Shown here in pieces: positions 1 through 12,378 of a stretch of 64,000 nucleotides of DNA. Every line of letters begins with the position of its first letter. The stretch's first letter is position 1. The stretch comes from Chelonoidis abingdonii. Taxonomy: Eukaryota > Chordata > Testudines > Testudinidae. The stretch covers positions 62,503,685 through 62,567,684 of the forward strand of contig NC_133771.1 of assembly GCF_003597395.2 (NCBI RefSeq), given 5' to 3'. Position numbers and translations under genes: made by a program. The notes below the pieces were generated by a model. The model searched no databases and had not been told where the DNA came from. It saw only the letters and a list, made by a program, of their open reading frames with translations.

Positions 1-2035
1 TAGTTTAGGATTCTGAATCTCTCTTTCAAAGGGGATTTAGGCACTGAGGACTCTAAATTTCATTAATAGTCAATATGATTTAGACTCCTAAATTTCTCTT
101 GCAAAAGAGATTTAGGCTTCTAAATCAGTTAGACTGTGCAATTCTGAATGTAGTAATACCCAAATATAGATGAATATCATCTTACGTGGGGGTTCTGTTC
201 CGCGATTAGTACGTAAAGCGAAAACTGTGTATAGTCAAAATTACATTGAGTTGAATGGGGGGCAGAATCACCTGCACTACAGTTACAATATTAAAATTGT
301 TATTTTTCTCTTTTTTTTTGCCAACCGCATAAAGCTGAAATGGCGTATGTTAAATGCGCGTAAGATGCGACAGACCTGTAGCTTTAAAAATCTGGACCCA
401 GGTGTCTAAATGAATAAATTTAGTCCAATACTAGAGGACACTTTTGAAAGCGTGGGCCAAAGAGATTGGTCAAAGATCACACTATGAGTCATTAGCAGAG
501 CTAGGGACCTAGAAACAGGAGTCTTTCCTCCTTCCCCCATTAGACAACAATCCTTTCATGAATAATGGAAGAACACATGTTTAGTAATGAAATATATTTT
601 ACCTTCAAGGTTTTGCAGCCGAGGATAGAGAATTGATTTTAAAAGAAAGAAAACACTTAAACGAGCACATTTAATTAAAAATAATGTTGTTAAAGGAAAA
701 TATTAGGTTATGCAGCAAGTTTGTGACTAAAAAATATGCTGCTGGGATCTGAGTATAGTGAGATGATCTGTAAATTATGAATATTTCAAGTTGTTTTCTG
801 TCAAGGCTAGTACCTTTTACATATTTCCTTTTAATTAAAAAGCTTTGTAACTGACCTTGATAACTGCTACAATCCAAGCAAACAATAATGATAAACACTC
901 ATTATAGCTAAAGCAGTACTATTAAGGGACCATTCCCTCTCTAAGTACTGCTGTGTTTAATTATGGGTCACTGTTAATTAATCTGGAAGTGATTCTTCTA
1001 GCTGGTTTGCTGTCAACAACAATTATACATTCTTAAAGAGGCAAAATCTTTTTTTGATTTTGGCTGAAATTCAATAATGCATTAAAAATATGCCAGGGAG
1101 GCATGGAAAGGGCAGTACTGCAAGCTGAAGTATCCATTCAGCCACGATAAGTGCACATAAATGGGTAAAGTAGAGCTATTAATGGTTAGTGCAATGAATC
1201 AGTGCATAAATCTGAAAGAATACACTAGTTGTGCGGTTTAAAGTAAAACTTCCAACTGACAAAAGACTGTTTCCTTCCTTTTGTTTCACAAAGGAAAACC
1301 TTACATTAGGCATAGGAGAAGTTTCGATATGAGACCAGCCCTTTAGAGGGAACCATAGGTTTTCTCTGTACAGTGAACATACATTTTTAAGAGGAATTCC
1401 TGGAGACATTTTTCACCTTTAAATTCTATGACCCTACAAATCAATAAAGCATATACACAGTCTTTCTACGGGTGGGTTGTTTTCATAAATAAGCCTCATC
1501 CTAACTGGAGTTAGAATTTTGTAAGTAGTAAATAAAGAGTTTTCAGTATATCTGAAAGTACCTGAGCCAGGAAGTGGTAAGTTTAAATTTGAGGAACTAC
1601 ATGCTCTATCCCATGAGCACGATAACAGCAGGAAAGCAGCAGTACTGCTCTGCTGGAAGTAAGCAAGGGGAAAACAAACACCTTTTGAAGTGATCCAATA
1701 ATTGTTCTGATGACTCTGCTCTTTAATGGTTTGGCACTGATTTGTATAGGAGCAGAACCTAAAAATACAGAGACATTTCTGCTGGTGATTTGGCCAATTA
1801 CATTCTTTTCCTTTTTAATGCTATACCACTTCAGAGAGCTGTACCACAGTTCTGGAAGCATATATTAGTATTACATTATTTATACTGAACGGGAGGAGAC
1901 AGTATCCTCAGTAATATTTTCTATAGCGAGATTCGGTATGGCTCTAAGAAAGTAGGATGACCCTTTATGGCGGTACCACAACGTGTGCAAAAATGACACA
2001 AAATCAGTCAGCATCAAGGTAAAAAGCTGGGAGGA
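1..2035. other. unique AT-rich DNA, no gene recognised
   Basis: No gene or clear repeat is recognised. A small patch at about 180-370 stands out: it holds several CpG sites (cttacgtg, tccgcgat, tacgtaaagcg, atgcgcg) in otherwise CpG-poor DNA. This would fit a relatively young DNA-transposon fragment, but I cannot name a family or find its ends. Confidence 0.5.
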
Positions 2036-2257
2036 GTGCGAAGAATTAGGAGGGAATATCTGGCACTGGGTGCAGCTCAACAGGAAGTGGCTTTGATCCA
2101 GAGGATGGAAGCAAAGCGAGAAAGAAGAAGGCAGCATGCTATAATCTTGGACTCCGACTCAGACAACATATGGGTGATCTGTGAAATTTGTAACAAGCTG
2201 TGTCATGCTCGAATTGGACTTGTCAGCCATAAACGGATTCTTCAAGCACCTGATTAG
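2036..2257 (+). pseudogene. C-terminal zinc-finger remnant of a LINE-type ORF (probable)
   Basis: The open frame starts with GTG, so the first codon is not a believable start; I read it as the surviving tail of a longer ORF. It encodes a basic, charged stretch (MEAKRERRRQ) and then a C2H2-like finger, CEICNKLCHARIGLVSHKR, with Cys-X2-Cys and a downstream His near the end. A charged helix followed by C-x-x-C-x-x-x-C-x-x-R-I-G-L-x-S-H-x-R resembles the C-terminal finger of several non-LTR retrotransposon polyproteins. That family link is from memory of the pattern, not a search. No reverse transcriptase is visible upstream, so the copy would be truncated. A host zinc-finger exon is the alternative, but no convincing splice sites flank it. 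Confidence 0.4.
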
Positions 2258-5200
2258 ACCTCTGATGCGTATACCATGATCCAGTTTGGATGGACAGTTA
2301 TCAATGATGCTAATGATTTACGTTGAGCAGGGAGAGAAGTGGAATTAAGAATGGAACTGCAGGAGTAACACCAGACTTGTCACTCCTGCTCACAGGACTA
2401 AAAATGCACGAAAAGCTTCTGCAGGAGCAAAGAGACCAATGAGAAGTGAAAATGGACCAGTTGGTTATTTTCTTCCTGTCCTTCTATTAATATTATCACT
2501 ACTAAGTAAAATTTACATTATTTTATTATTTACGTTTTGCTTTCTGCTTACCAAAGCCTAGTTTCTGGCACTAAGTGCTTGCTGGTTTAACTCATTCACC
2601 ATGATGATCATCCATTGTTTTTGCACTTCCTCTAGCCTTTTCCATTGGATAATATTTCCTTGTACTTTTGTCTCTACTATCATTCAGCCATCACAGTTTT
2701 CCTCTCCTTTCCACTAAAATAAAGAAAGAAAATCATGTTCTCACATAACATATTCTCATAGATAAAACAAAATATTTCTGAAGTGAAAAAGATTAAGCCT
2801 CATTTTAAAATATTTCATTTTTATTTTTTACACTTTGATGGCCCTCTCCCTTTTTTCCTTTCTGGTATCTCTCTAAAGTGGCAATGAGCAAAGATGATTG
2901 CATGAGTGATTGACATCTTGAAACTGAAGAGATCTAGTCTCTGTTCCAGAAAGAGCCAACTAACAGTTACACTAACTACTAAATTATTAAGTAACAGCCA
3001 CTTCTTGTTTGCCCTCTCTTTCTGCTTTTTAATCTCTCCTTAAAAGCTTTTTCTTCCAGAAACTTTCCATGCTTTGTTCTCACCAAAAATCTCCCCACTA
3101 CAATACTTGCCTGCTCTGTGCCTGGTTTTTATTGACTGCTTTAGACAATTTTTGGGATGCAGAACTTGTTAAACTTTTTATAAAAATCCAGCTAAATAGA
3201 TGGTGATATATAAAAACATTTAATAATAATGGAGACATCACATTGTCCTTTAACTCAGACTAATCTCCCATTGAAGTCAATTTGGGATGATATTAATAAT
3301 AATTACTCTCCTGATATTGAGTTATGAAGAAAGTTGAATTTTTCCTTTGATGCCTCTCTCCACTAAGACAAAGATTCCTGGTGAAGTTCAGTTCTGCAGC
3401 TACAGAAAATGCTGTGAAATTCTGGACTGGCCAGATAGTTTGAGGACAGCAGCAAAAGTTAGTTCAATGCAGCTCTGCATCATCTTGTATGTATAAAAGC
3501 AGCAGACTTTTTAATACTCATTTTAAATCAGAATGAAATAATAATAATGCCCTTAAAATTCTTCAGAGTCAAACTTCTTTGCTGTAGTGCCATCACTAGC
3601 CATCTTGAGGATAATGTGATATTAATACTAACACGATATCGGCACTGTTCACTCTTATTTATAACAGAAAAATGTTGTCACATGGATACAATTACATTAT
3701 GAGTGAGTTACAGGTGCCTCATTGGCATTGACTTCTTGATCAATCTTCTTCATTTTCTATTTACAGTGGAATTGTTAAAAAGGTTGATGAATTTAGATGC
3801 ACCTACATATGACAGGCAGATAACAGTATGAGAGAAGCACGGTTCTGGGTGTATCTCTGCAAATATACCTCAGCCCTGATGTGCTACATCCTTTTCTATT
3901 TCAATCTGGCCTCTTGTGAACAAAGATTGCTGATGCTGTAATATTATATGGTGTTTTTGTGATGTACCAGATGTCTACGTAGGATATAAAATGGTTATTT
4001 ATGATGGACAAGAAAATGCCAAACTAGCCACTAGGTTGTAGTCAGTGGAGATATACAGTAGTCTATCTTCTAATCCAGATTATTTTGTACTTGCCTATAT
4101 GCTCATGCACAATTTTCTGTTATTCCAAGAGCTGCTTATGAATAGAGCTCTAATGAACTGGAAAATGCTTCTTCAGCATTTGACATGTTGTTTTCCTCTT
4201 GCAGCTCAGAAAGGATTTTTCTAGTTTTAGTAGATGGATATAGTGTCCACAGAATGTTTAGAACATGTGTAGCACATGAGACGGGATCCCCAGGGTGCAG
4301 CCTGGGACTTTGGGACTGCTCTGCCCCCTTACTCTTCAGCCTTGGCTGTCTCTCACAATGTTTTGCTAGTGACAAGCAGCAAACACCTCCAGGTGCTGTT
4401 ATCACTCAGCACAACCACAACCCTGGGGTGCGGAGTGTGACAGCATGTTACTTTGATCGCTGTAGTTATCAATTCTGCAGAATTCGGCAGTAATTAAGGT
4501 GTAAGTGTGTGCAAACCAGGCATATATAGACTCCATCTTTCATGATACATGTTGTCTAATCAGAAATATGAAACATGGGACTAACTGATAGCTCAGCTTC
4601 TTTCTACAGCAATGAGGGGGAAAGGGATGGTAGTGGTAAGATGAAGGGAAATAAGCAGTGGTGAGCTGGATCTGGTTCCCACAGGTTCCCAAGAACTGGT
4701 TGCTAAAATTAGACCTCTGTGGAGAACAGATTGTTCAAGGGCCAGGAGGTGGGCAAAGAACTCCAGTCCACGGGCTGGACCATCCTGCTGCTCCCAGGAT
4801 TCCCAGCTGGGGAGGCTGAGGCTCCCTGGGCCCCTTCCATGCTTCCCCCCAGCTGCAGGGTGGTCAGCCACCGGCATCAGCTGGGCAGCTCAGCTGACCT
4901 CGGGAGTCATCCTGCTGCCGCTTTTTGAGTGGCCTGGCAAGAGGTGTGTGTGTGTGTGGGAGGGGGGGTGCTGCAAGCTCCAGGGCTGGCCAGAGGGGAG
5001 GAGAGGGGAAGAGGCAAGTGGGGCAATTGGCCCAGGCCCCGCAGGGGCCCCCAGCCCCACAAGTATGTCCCCCCCCTGCCCAGCCCCTCCACCACCCCCC
5101 ACCTTAAATCAGAACTTTTTATAGGGAACCGGTTGTTAAGATTTTGGCAGCTCATCACTGGAAATAAGTGAAGTATTCAGTCATGTTGAATGGTGGGTAT

Positions 5201-7589
5201 GCTTGTACACTTGGTGGAAGCAAACTTTTCTCCCCAAGTCACTACCCGTCAGGTAGCTGGCATTGCATTGTGTCAGCCCTATATTTCCAAACACAACACC
5301 TGCTTGGTTTTGTCTCCATGTGCTGCTATGTTATGTCTATCCATAGTCCTGGTTCATTAAGCTGTGTTTTCCTTCATAGGCAGGTTTTATCAGATGATGG
5401 TGATGGTGACCTCCTGTGCATGGAACTGATACCATAGGCAGGGTAATTTGGTCCAAGAAATGGTCTTGCACAAACACAGGAAACACTCCTGTATCATGAG
5501 GCATGGTTGTTCTCTGTTGCGGAAGAAGAATTTACTGCACAAACCCCATTCAGCAAAAAACTGCCATGTTAGCTGTGTGTCTGCCCTTGAGAATTTATAA
5601 GTAGAGCACCAGGAACACATGGCTGATGTATCACTGCAAAATAAGTCAGTTGAATTTTCACACTTTGTTTTCTGTTATGAGTTGCAAACTGAAAGTCACA
5701 ATGAAAATGGGAATGTAATATCTGTACACCTGCAGACTTGACTTCTTTATTTTGCATATTGCTGTGTTAACAGTTCCTTACACTCAGGCTTTTATTTTCA
5801 GAAGTCAGGTTCTGCTTGTGGGTCCAGCTAATGGGCAGCAGATCTCTTTTGGGTCATAGACCCAGTGCCCTCCAATTCCTCCCTTACTATACGCCTTGTG
5901 GTATTACTGAATGTATACCAAGAAGATGTTGTCCGTGTTTTACTTTCTCAGAGTTTCTTGTCAAACCATAGGGAAGTTTGAGGAGGTCAGCTTGAGATTG
6001 CATTTAATTACCTCTTCATTTGGGGAATGCTTGGGGAAGTGTTTAGGCAATTTAAGTACTGTTGCTGTCTACATTATCAGTCTCTCTGCTTCAGTTTCTT
6101 TCAGTTGTGAATCAGACATTTTTGGACTCTTAGAGAAATTCTGCTACACATCTTTTCTGGCAAAGATTTTTGAGAAGAAGGTTCCAAGTCACAATTACTG
6201 TCTGCCCATCTAAATGAGTTTGTTTTGTTTTGTTAATAGGTTCCAGACTGTTTTCTATTCATCTTACAGCATCCGTATGCCCTTGTGTAGGTAATACTCT
6301 GTGTTTATCTGAAGACCAAAGGTTTTTCTTCCCCCCTACGGCTGCTGTTGGACACCTCTGTGGAATCTGACACTGTTAACCTTGAAATTTTGTTACCGCT
6401 ATTAAAATGTGTTATTTGTCTACTCAGCATGACATTACCATAATTCAAATAATTGCTCTGTCCCCTGTATATTTAGTCCTGCTTACTAGTACTTTTTCAT
6501 CTCTTCCCCAGTTCCTCCAAGGATCTGTCCTGGTATGTCCTCCATGCTTCCTTTTGGGAAATATTATTCATGCTTATGCAACCTGATGACACACAGATAG
6601 GTTCTGCCACAGTGACAATATTATAAGAGCTCTTATTTGTGTTGCTCACTTGGCACTTCCAATATCAAAGATCGGATATTGATAAAGGTTAAGTGAAATG
6701 TCTTTTGAATGAATTCTTATTGAGTGCCCATTCCCAGCAGAATATTTTTTTACCTTTTTGGCAGTTTTCTTTGATGAGAGATGTATTTTGCCTGTTTTCA
6801 TATTTTAAACTTAGTTCCCTGCTCAGATGAACCAGACTGGAAAGATGCAATATTATTTTAGCAGGGTTATGACCTATTCTCTTCCAAAGAGATATTGAGA
6901 TTCTTATACTTTAATTTATTATTGTTCATATGTGTAGATTCCCTAGCTGCTTCCTGAAGTATTGGAGCTTTTCTGGACTGTTCACCAGGGAATGATATAC
7001 ATTACTTTCATAGTGTGTGAGCCGCATTGGCCTCCTGCTACAGAGACAGACATGTATTTTTCACATCCAGCTGTGTGCAGCCTCAATCCACTCCGTTTAA
7101 GAGTTCTGAGCTCATTCTCCTCAGTGCATCCATTCAGCTCTGAGGAGCTGCTCAGTTTTTAGAGTCAAAGCTACATTGATATTTGTCTTGAGTCAATAGC
7201 CAAAATTAAAAACATTCTTGGAAAATACTTCATAATGCATTTCATAATGTTTTGTATTATTTTTTCCTCATGCATTTCATAGTTTATTCCATTACATCTA
7301 CTTGTATAGATCTCTGAAATGCTAACAGCTATCTCAGTTTGATTAATTGATGAATCCAACAAATTCAGACGCAAATACAGAGCTGAAAGGTGTAAGTATC
7401 AAGGAGGGAGAATAATTGTTTAGCATGCTGCAAGGAGTATAGATAGACATAATAAGATGAAATTAAATTAAGAATGGGAAGCTTAGATTGAGTAAAAGGA
7501 AACATGTCACTATAGAACAGTCTCTCCAAGAATGTGGTGGAATCTCTACTCCTTGAGTCTTTTAAAATTCTGATGTTGTTATAATATGT
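2258..7589. other. unique AT-rich DNA, no gene recognised
   Basis: Nothing that I can name. A GC-rich island lies at about 4790-5110, with a short (tg)n run near 4945-4957 and poly-G and poly-C tracts. It has few CpGs and no TATA box or ORF of note, so I do not call it a promoter. The short ORFs here have no splice sites, conserved motifs or composition shift. Confidence 0.5.
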
Positions 7590-7715
7590 AATTGTTTATA
7601 TTTTAAATATAGCAGTGCCTAGAGGCATCAACAGAAATCAGGGATACACCATGCTAGGCACTCTACAGATAGACAGTAAGAGGCAGTTCCTGCACAAAAG
7701 AGAATATACAAGACT
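7590..7715 (+). repeat. ancient amniote interspersed repeat, class uncertain
   Basis: The stretch 'agcagtgcctagaggcatca ... accatgctaggcactctac ... agtaagaggcagttcctgc' is a diverged copy of a repeat common in sauropsid genomes, which usually reads 'tagcacctagaggcc ... attgtgctaggcactgtac ... gacagtccctgcc'. I recognise the pattern but cannot assign it securely to a LINE or SINE family. Confidence 0.5.
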
Positions 7716-8523
7716 GGTCCAAGCCTGAGGACAGAGCTTCCCAAATGTTTTCATAGTGTGAACCACACATTAAAGAACAGATCATGTTCCGGTGAAATTC
7801 TCTCCAATTAAAAGTTGCAGTATGTAACTGCACGACACCTTTCAACAAACACAGCAATTCCTCAGGCAGGGTGGGTGGGGCAAGGAATTTTTCATGTCTG
7901 AATGGGTTATGGTGAGGGAATGGGGGTGAGCAATTGCTACATTCACAAACTGCCTCTATCTCATACAAAATCTGTTGTTCCACATCCCCACAAAGCTCAT
8001 TTCATTCCCCCACTCCATCCCCCACATCAACAAACTAATTTCACTCTCCCACAATCCATTTCCACTTTATCACTAAATCAATGTATTTTATCCACCTTTT
8101 CACCAAGATTTTGTTTACACAAATACCATTCAATGATCCTTTAACCCTGCTATCTGGTGGTCCCACTTGCCCTAGACCCTGCCTCCTTCCCCTCACCCTA
8201 CTTCTTCCCAGACTCTACACTCCAGCTCTCCAGCCTTCTCCTCACCCCCAGCTCCATCCACTCAAGCCTGCTCCCAAACTTCACTCTGCTTCCTCCCACA
8301 GAGTCCTCACTGACTTCCTACTCCCAGCCTAAGGCAGGCTCTGAATCCCATTACTGCTGTCTTGAAGCCCACTGGTTCTGCTGCTGACGGGGGGGTTAGA
8401 TGTGGGGGAAGGGAAAGGTGGGTCACTTTCTTTGGGTGGCAGCTCCAGGGTAAGGAAAGAAGGAAGTGGCAACTCCTTTTATACAGCAGCACACTCTGCT
8501 GACGGTTTCTTCTTCCTTTAAGA
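7716..8523. other. pyrimidine-rich unique DNA, no gene recognised
   Basis: From about 8010 to 8340 the + strand is strongly C/T-rich (runs of ccctcac, cttcc, tccca), which opens overlapping proline/serine-rich ORFs. These look like composition artefacts rather than genes: no splice sites, no domain and no unusual start context. Confidence 0.5.
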
Positions 8524-8607
8524 GTGGTAGCCGTGTTAGTCTGTATCAGCAAAAAGAATGAGGAGTACTTGTGGCACCTTAAAGACTACAAATTTATTTG
8601 AGCATGC
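8524..8607 (-). mobile_element. Penelope-like 3' tail fragment
   Basis: Read on the minus strand, the sequence runs 'catgctcaaataaatttgta', 'gtctttaaggtgccacaagt', 'actcctcattctttttgctg' and 'atacagactaacacggctac'. I recognise this as a very common turtle repeat tail that I associate with Penelope-like elements. The copy stops before the hammerhead-like segment that normally precedes it. The minus orientation is inferred from the direction of the tail. Confidence 0.6.
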
Positions 8608-8639
8608 CCCAAGATATTGCCTCTGACAAGATGCCCTGA

Positions 8640-9035
8640 GCATGCTCAGGTGAAACTTCCACCTTGCACCCCCCCACCAGCAGCTCCCCGCCCCCATCCC
8701 CGCAGTAGACTCCCCCCCGTCCTGCCCTGAGGCACCCCCCACCCATGGCAGTTCCCCCCTGAGGAGCCGTGCAGCACCTCCCCACCTCAGCTCACCTCTG
8801 CTCTGCTTCCTCCCTGAGCACGCAGCCCCCACTCTAATTCTCCTCCCAGGCTTGCAGCACCAAACAGTTGATTGGCATTGCAAGCCTAGGAGGCAGGAGA
8901 AGTGGGCAGTGACCGCGTGCTCAGGGAGGAACCGCTGTAAAAAAAAAAAAAATTGGGGGCACCGCTTTTTGGCGCCCCCAAATCTTGGCACCCTAGGCAA
9001 CCGCCTAGTTCGTGTTAATGGTAGCACCGGCCTTG
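8640..9035 (+). mobile_element. hAT-type non-autonomous transposon, diverged, left end missing
   Basis: The right-hand part, 'gctttttggcgcccccaaat ... cttggcaccctaggcaaccg ... gcaccggccttg', is the same family as the complete copy at 45516-45922, whose right end reads 'gcaccggccctg'. The left terminus 'cagggccggcgctagg' of that family is not found, so this copy is truncated or rearranged. It carries a 13-base A run at about 8939-8952. The open frame on the minus strand across this block is a composition artefact. Confidence 0.6.
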
Positions 9036-9085
9036 CAAGTACCCCTCATTCCTCTTCCTTTAATAGGCATCTTGTCAGAGGCAAT

Positions 9086-9514
9086 AGCAGTATCACCAGC
9101 CTCATGACTCCAAAATTCACTAGAGAAACAAACAAAAAGTCCGACTAAACATCAAAACAACAACCCGTGTGTGTGTTGTGTGAGAAAGAGAAATAAAACC
9201 AAAATGTGTTTTGGTGTCTGATTGCTGTCTGATCTCCTCATCGAAAACAACCAGGTCCCATTGGTGTGTGATTTTTTTTAACCTTGAGGATGGCAACCTT
9301 TCCCTTCTGACCCCTCAAGCCCTCTCCTATAGCTGTCCACAATTTTGCTCAACTTCTTCTGGTACAGTGCACCTCCCCTCACAGACCTGAATGCCCTAGA
9401 AGGCTTCAGAAGCAGCCCCCTGTCTCCAGCCTAGGTGAAGATGCTCTGCTGGATGCAGGAATCCACTAGAGATGTCACGGAATCAGAAGCCTGCCTTAGA
9501 TATGTTCCTCTGGT
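9086..9514. other. unique DNA, no gene recognised
   Basis: A short gtgtgtgtgttgtgtg run lies at 9166-9181. Nothing else is recognised. Confidence 0.5.
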
Positions 9515-9693
9515 GAATCATAGAATATCAGGGTTGGAAGGGACCTTAGGAGGTCATCTAGTCCAACCCCCTGCTCAAAACAGGACCAATCCCCAGACAA
9601 ATTTTTGCTCCAGATCTTTAAATGGCCCCCTCAAAGATTGAACTCACAACCCTTGGTTTAGCAGGCCAATGCTCAAATCACTGAGCTATCCCC
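9515..9693 (-). mobile_element. tRNA-derived SINE with CR1-like tail (cryptodiran SINE type)
   Basis: On the minus strand the element begins with a tRNA-like head: 'ggggatagctcagtgatttg' then 'agcattggcctgctaaacc', with a box-A-like 'tagctcagtg' and a box-B-like 'ggttgtgagttcaat'. It ends in 'aaggtcccttccaaccctga' and 'tattctatgattc', which is the 3' end typical of turtle CR1. A tRNA head plus a tail shared with a CR1-like LINE is the architecture published for turtle tRNA-Lys SINEs, in which the tail lets the LINE machinery copy the SINE. The copy is near full length and only lightly diverged. The same family occurs at 39051 and 49676 with a different tail. Confidence 0.85.
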
Positions 9694-10416
9694 AAAGCAG
9701 CAACTTGGAGTTCCATGCATACTTTCACTCCTTGGATTTAGCATTGCGCTCCGATGCCCAGTTTTGGAGAGAGGTGTTACTGTCGACATTTAGTTAAGAT
9801 CTCCTCTCCATGCATTCGCCTGATGGAACACATTCTGCTAATCTCCCACAAGTGGGAATACACAGAAGCCCACAAAGATGAAAGAGAGGTTACAAATCAG
9901 AAACTCTTAAAATTGGAAGAAGGTTGCTGAGGAGGTTGTCGTGTGAACTCCTTTATACAGAGTAAAGCTATGACATCACCCTTATTCAAGAATGCTACAG
10001 CAGATATGGATTTTCAAGGCACTTCCTTTGAGTGTGAATACACAGAGGCAACCCTCAAAGAACAGTAGTTATGGGTAAGTAAACTCTCTTTGCACACAGA
10101 GCCACCACAAGGCCTCTGCACCCTGTAGGTAGGATAGAGTTATAACACAGAACAGATATATGTGGTGTATAGGCTCTCCACACAGGGGTGAATTTCACTG
10201 TTGGCAATAGAGAATCGGAAATGCAGAAATGGAGAGAATACACTAGAGAAAAAGATTGGAGAGGGTGATAGTAGAAATTAAGTGAATAAGAGCATGATAT
10301 ATTCTGCTGCTGCTGTTGCAAAAAGTCGAATACTATACAGTGATATATAAAGAGAGAAGTAGTGAGTGGAAAACCAAAGAAATCATTTTTTTTCTCTGTG
10401 CAGCCATATTGCCACA
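9694..10416. other. unique DNA, no gene recognised
   Basis: No gene or clear repeat. A short ctgctgctgctgttg run lies near 10302-10316. Confidence 0.5.
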
Positions 10417-10585
10417 TAGACTCATAGCTTTTGAGGCCAGAACAGACCATTGAGATCTCCTGCACATCACAGGCCCCACCCACCTGCCCCACCCACTCCT
10501 GCAGCTGGTATATAATCTCTGGCTAAGTTACGGAAGTCCTCAAATCTTGATTTAAAGACTTCAAGTTACAGTGAATCCACATACA
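10417..10585 (-). mobile_element. CR1 LINE 3' fragment
   Basis: The sequence 'tagactcatagcttttgagg ... cctcaaatcttgatttaaag ... acttcaagttacagtgaatc' aligns by eye to the 3' untranslated region of the CR1 at 15776-16310 ('cctcaaatcatggtttaaag ... acttcaagttacacagaatc'). It is a 5'-truncated CR1 copy in minus orientation, the usual state of this family. Confidence 0.8.
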
Positions 10586-12270
10586 CCTTTGAATACTTTG
10601 CTTTAAATCATAAACTGATTAATCTGAGACAATATTAAAAAAAATCAAAAAGCATGAAAGGTTTAGGTAAGGTGACCTATGGAAGGTGGGAAAAAGGCCT
10701 GCATTAGTATCTGAGATAACATAAGTAATTGTAAAGCCCTAACTGAAAGAAAAATGGGGCAGTGAAATGCAGGTATATTGAGGCATAAAGGCATAAAAAT
10801 AGAGAAGTTAAAAACAAGACTAAACTATCACCCACATGATAACAGGGAAGGCCAATTGGCCAACGGACTAATATGCCACATGAGTTTGTTAAGGCAGGCA
10901 GGGAAATAATGGATTTCTGCAGAAATCTATCACTACTCTACTAATTCCATGAAGGAGCATGGACTAGATGACCTCAAAGGTCCAATCTTAATACCTTAAA
11001 CATCAGTGGAAGGAACCACTGTCAGTATGAATACCAGCTTTGAACGTGAGTTGAAATGGATGCTGTGTTCCTTTTTTAATTTAATTATTTTGAATGTAGA
11101 AAGAGACTTCTTTTCTGTTGCAATATGACAGTCTGATCAAATTTTCATCATTTGTAATAGCTCTGCCATATCAGTATTCGTTTTTGCTAATGCAGTAACA
11201 AAAAGTCATAGCACACAGATTCCCACTAACAAATGTAACAGAGTCAATAATATGGGGAAATGTTTAAAATACAGTAGAATTCCCCGAACAGCATTTTTGA
11301 CATTGATTTCCTGTCATGCCTAAGAACCTCTGCCTACAAAAGCAAATTCTACAGAAATTTTTTTGAATAACATCTCACTACTTAATTTGTAAAAGCTATA
11401 ATGAATATATGTATATTTCATATGTTTTGGGGATGGACTAGACAAAAGGAGAATTTAATATGAGGTGAAAGCTGATAGTACATAACTGATCTAGTTGAAA
11501 ACTGATTACTTGGCAGGGCTAATGTTTATCTGCAGTGCAAACTATCAGCTACCACCATTAGGATGGCACAGAGTCATTTGTTATAAAACAAAGCTGTCTA
11601 GCTCCTTATTGAATGTTACAAAGCATACCAGGAAAGATGGAAGGATTTTCTATAACATGTCTTCATTACTCCAAAATTGGATCTTTACTCACAATGGAGA
11701 AGAAATATGTTTTCAAGCTATATTCGATTTTATCACAGGAAATCAATTCATATCACATACATTTAAATGTTGGTAAATTACTCTACATGCTTATTTTTAT
11801 TGTTTTTGGTTCAATTATATTGTTTTCTATATACAGTTATATGCTTCAGAATATCTGTTGCTTAACGCATTTTGTAAGGGTAGTGCTGAAAAATCCCATA
11901 TGCAATTTAATCATTTTCTTAAATAGTGGTCAAATGTGAGATCAGATACATCTTTTGAAAACTTGGCGGGGAGGAGGGAGAAAGGGAAGGGAAGGTGAAG
12001 GGGCGGCAATATGACTTCTGGTGTAGCAAACAAAAGATTATTTTTCCAGAAAATTACCCAGGATAAGTATCTTATATTTGCATTAGCAGTGTCTCTGCTC
12101 ATAACCCTCTTAGCAGACTGGGTTTGTGCTTTTTCAGTGAAAGTGATTTACATTTCAGTACATGTATTAGCTCTATTCTGATTCCCATAAACGCACAAGA
12201 GATGGAGAGCTAAAACCAGAAGTGGTTTGTAAATAGATATTACAAAGGTACTCTTAATAAATGGCCCATA
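10586..12270. other. unique AT-rich DNA, no gene recognised
   Basis: A possible short CR1-like remnant, 'ggactagatgacctcaaagg' at about 10962-10981, is too small to call. ORFs around 11495-11939 are chance openings in AT-rich DNA. Confidence 0.5.
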
Positions 12271-12378
12271 TCCTACAAACATGCCCTAGGTTAATATTAC
12301 TCACATGAGTAGTCCAATTGAAGCCCATGGGTCTACTCATGTGAGTAAAATTTAGCATGTGCAGAAATGTTTGCAGGA
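12271..12378. repeat. short palindromic MITE
   Basis: An imperfect inverted repeat: the left arm has 'tcctacaaacatg' and 'ttactcacatgagtag', the right arm 'ctactcatgtgagtaa' and 'atgtttgcagga', around a short spacer. The 16-base inner arms are perfect complements. This looks like the sauropsid fold-back family that usually reads 'aatcctgcaa ... tactcacatgagtag'. It has no coding capacity. A related copy is at 46562-46672. Confidence 0.75.

Noticed and set aside
4890..5110. GC-rich island as a CpG-island promoter
   Set aside because: It has few CpG dinucleotides, is dominated by poly-G and poly-C tracts and a short (tg)n run, and no exon follows.
8536..9027. 163-codon minus-strand ORF rich in Gly and Cys
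   Set aside because: It lies across the Penelope-like tail and the GC-rich hAT remnant; the composition explains its openness.
9515..9693. tRNA gene suggested by the tRNA-like boxes
   Set aside because: The tRNA-like head continues into a SINE body and CR1-like tail, so it is a retroposed tRNA-derived SINE.
12271..12378. Hairpin as a microRNA precursor or CRISPR-like repeat
   Set aside because: It is a member of a dispersed palindromic MITE family with a second diverged copy in the window; it is not an array and there is no evidence of processing.
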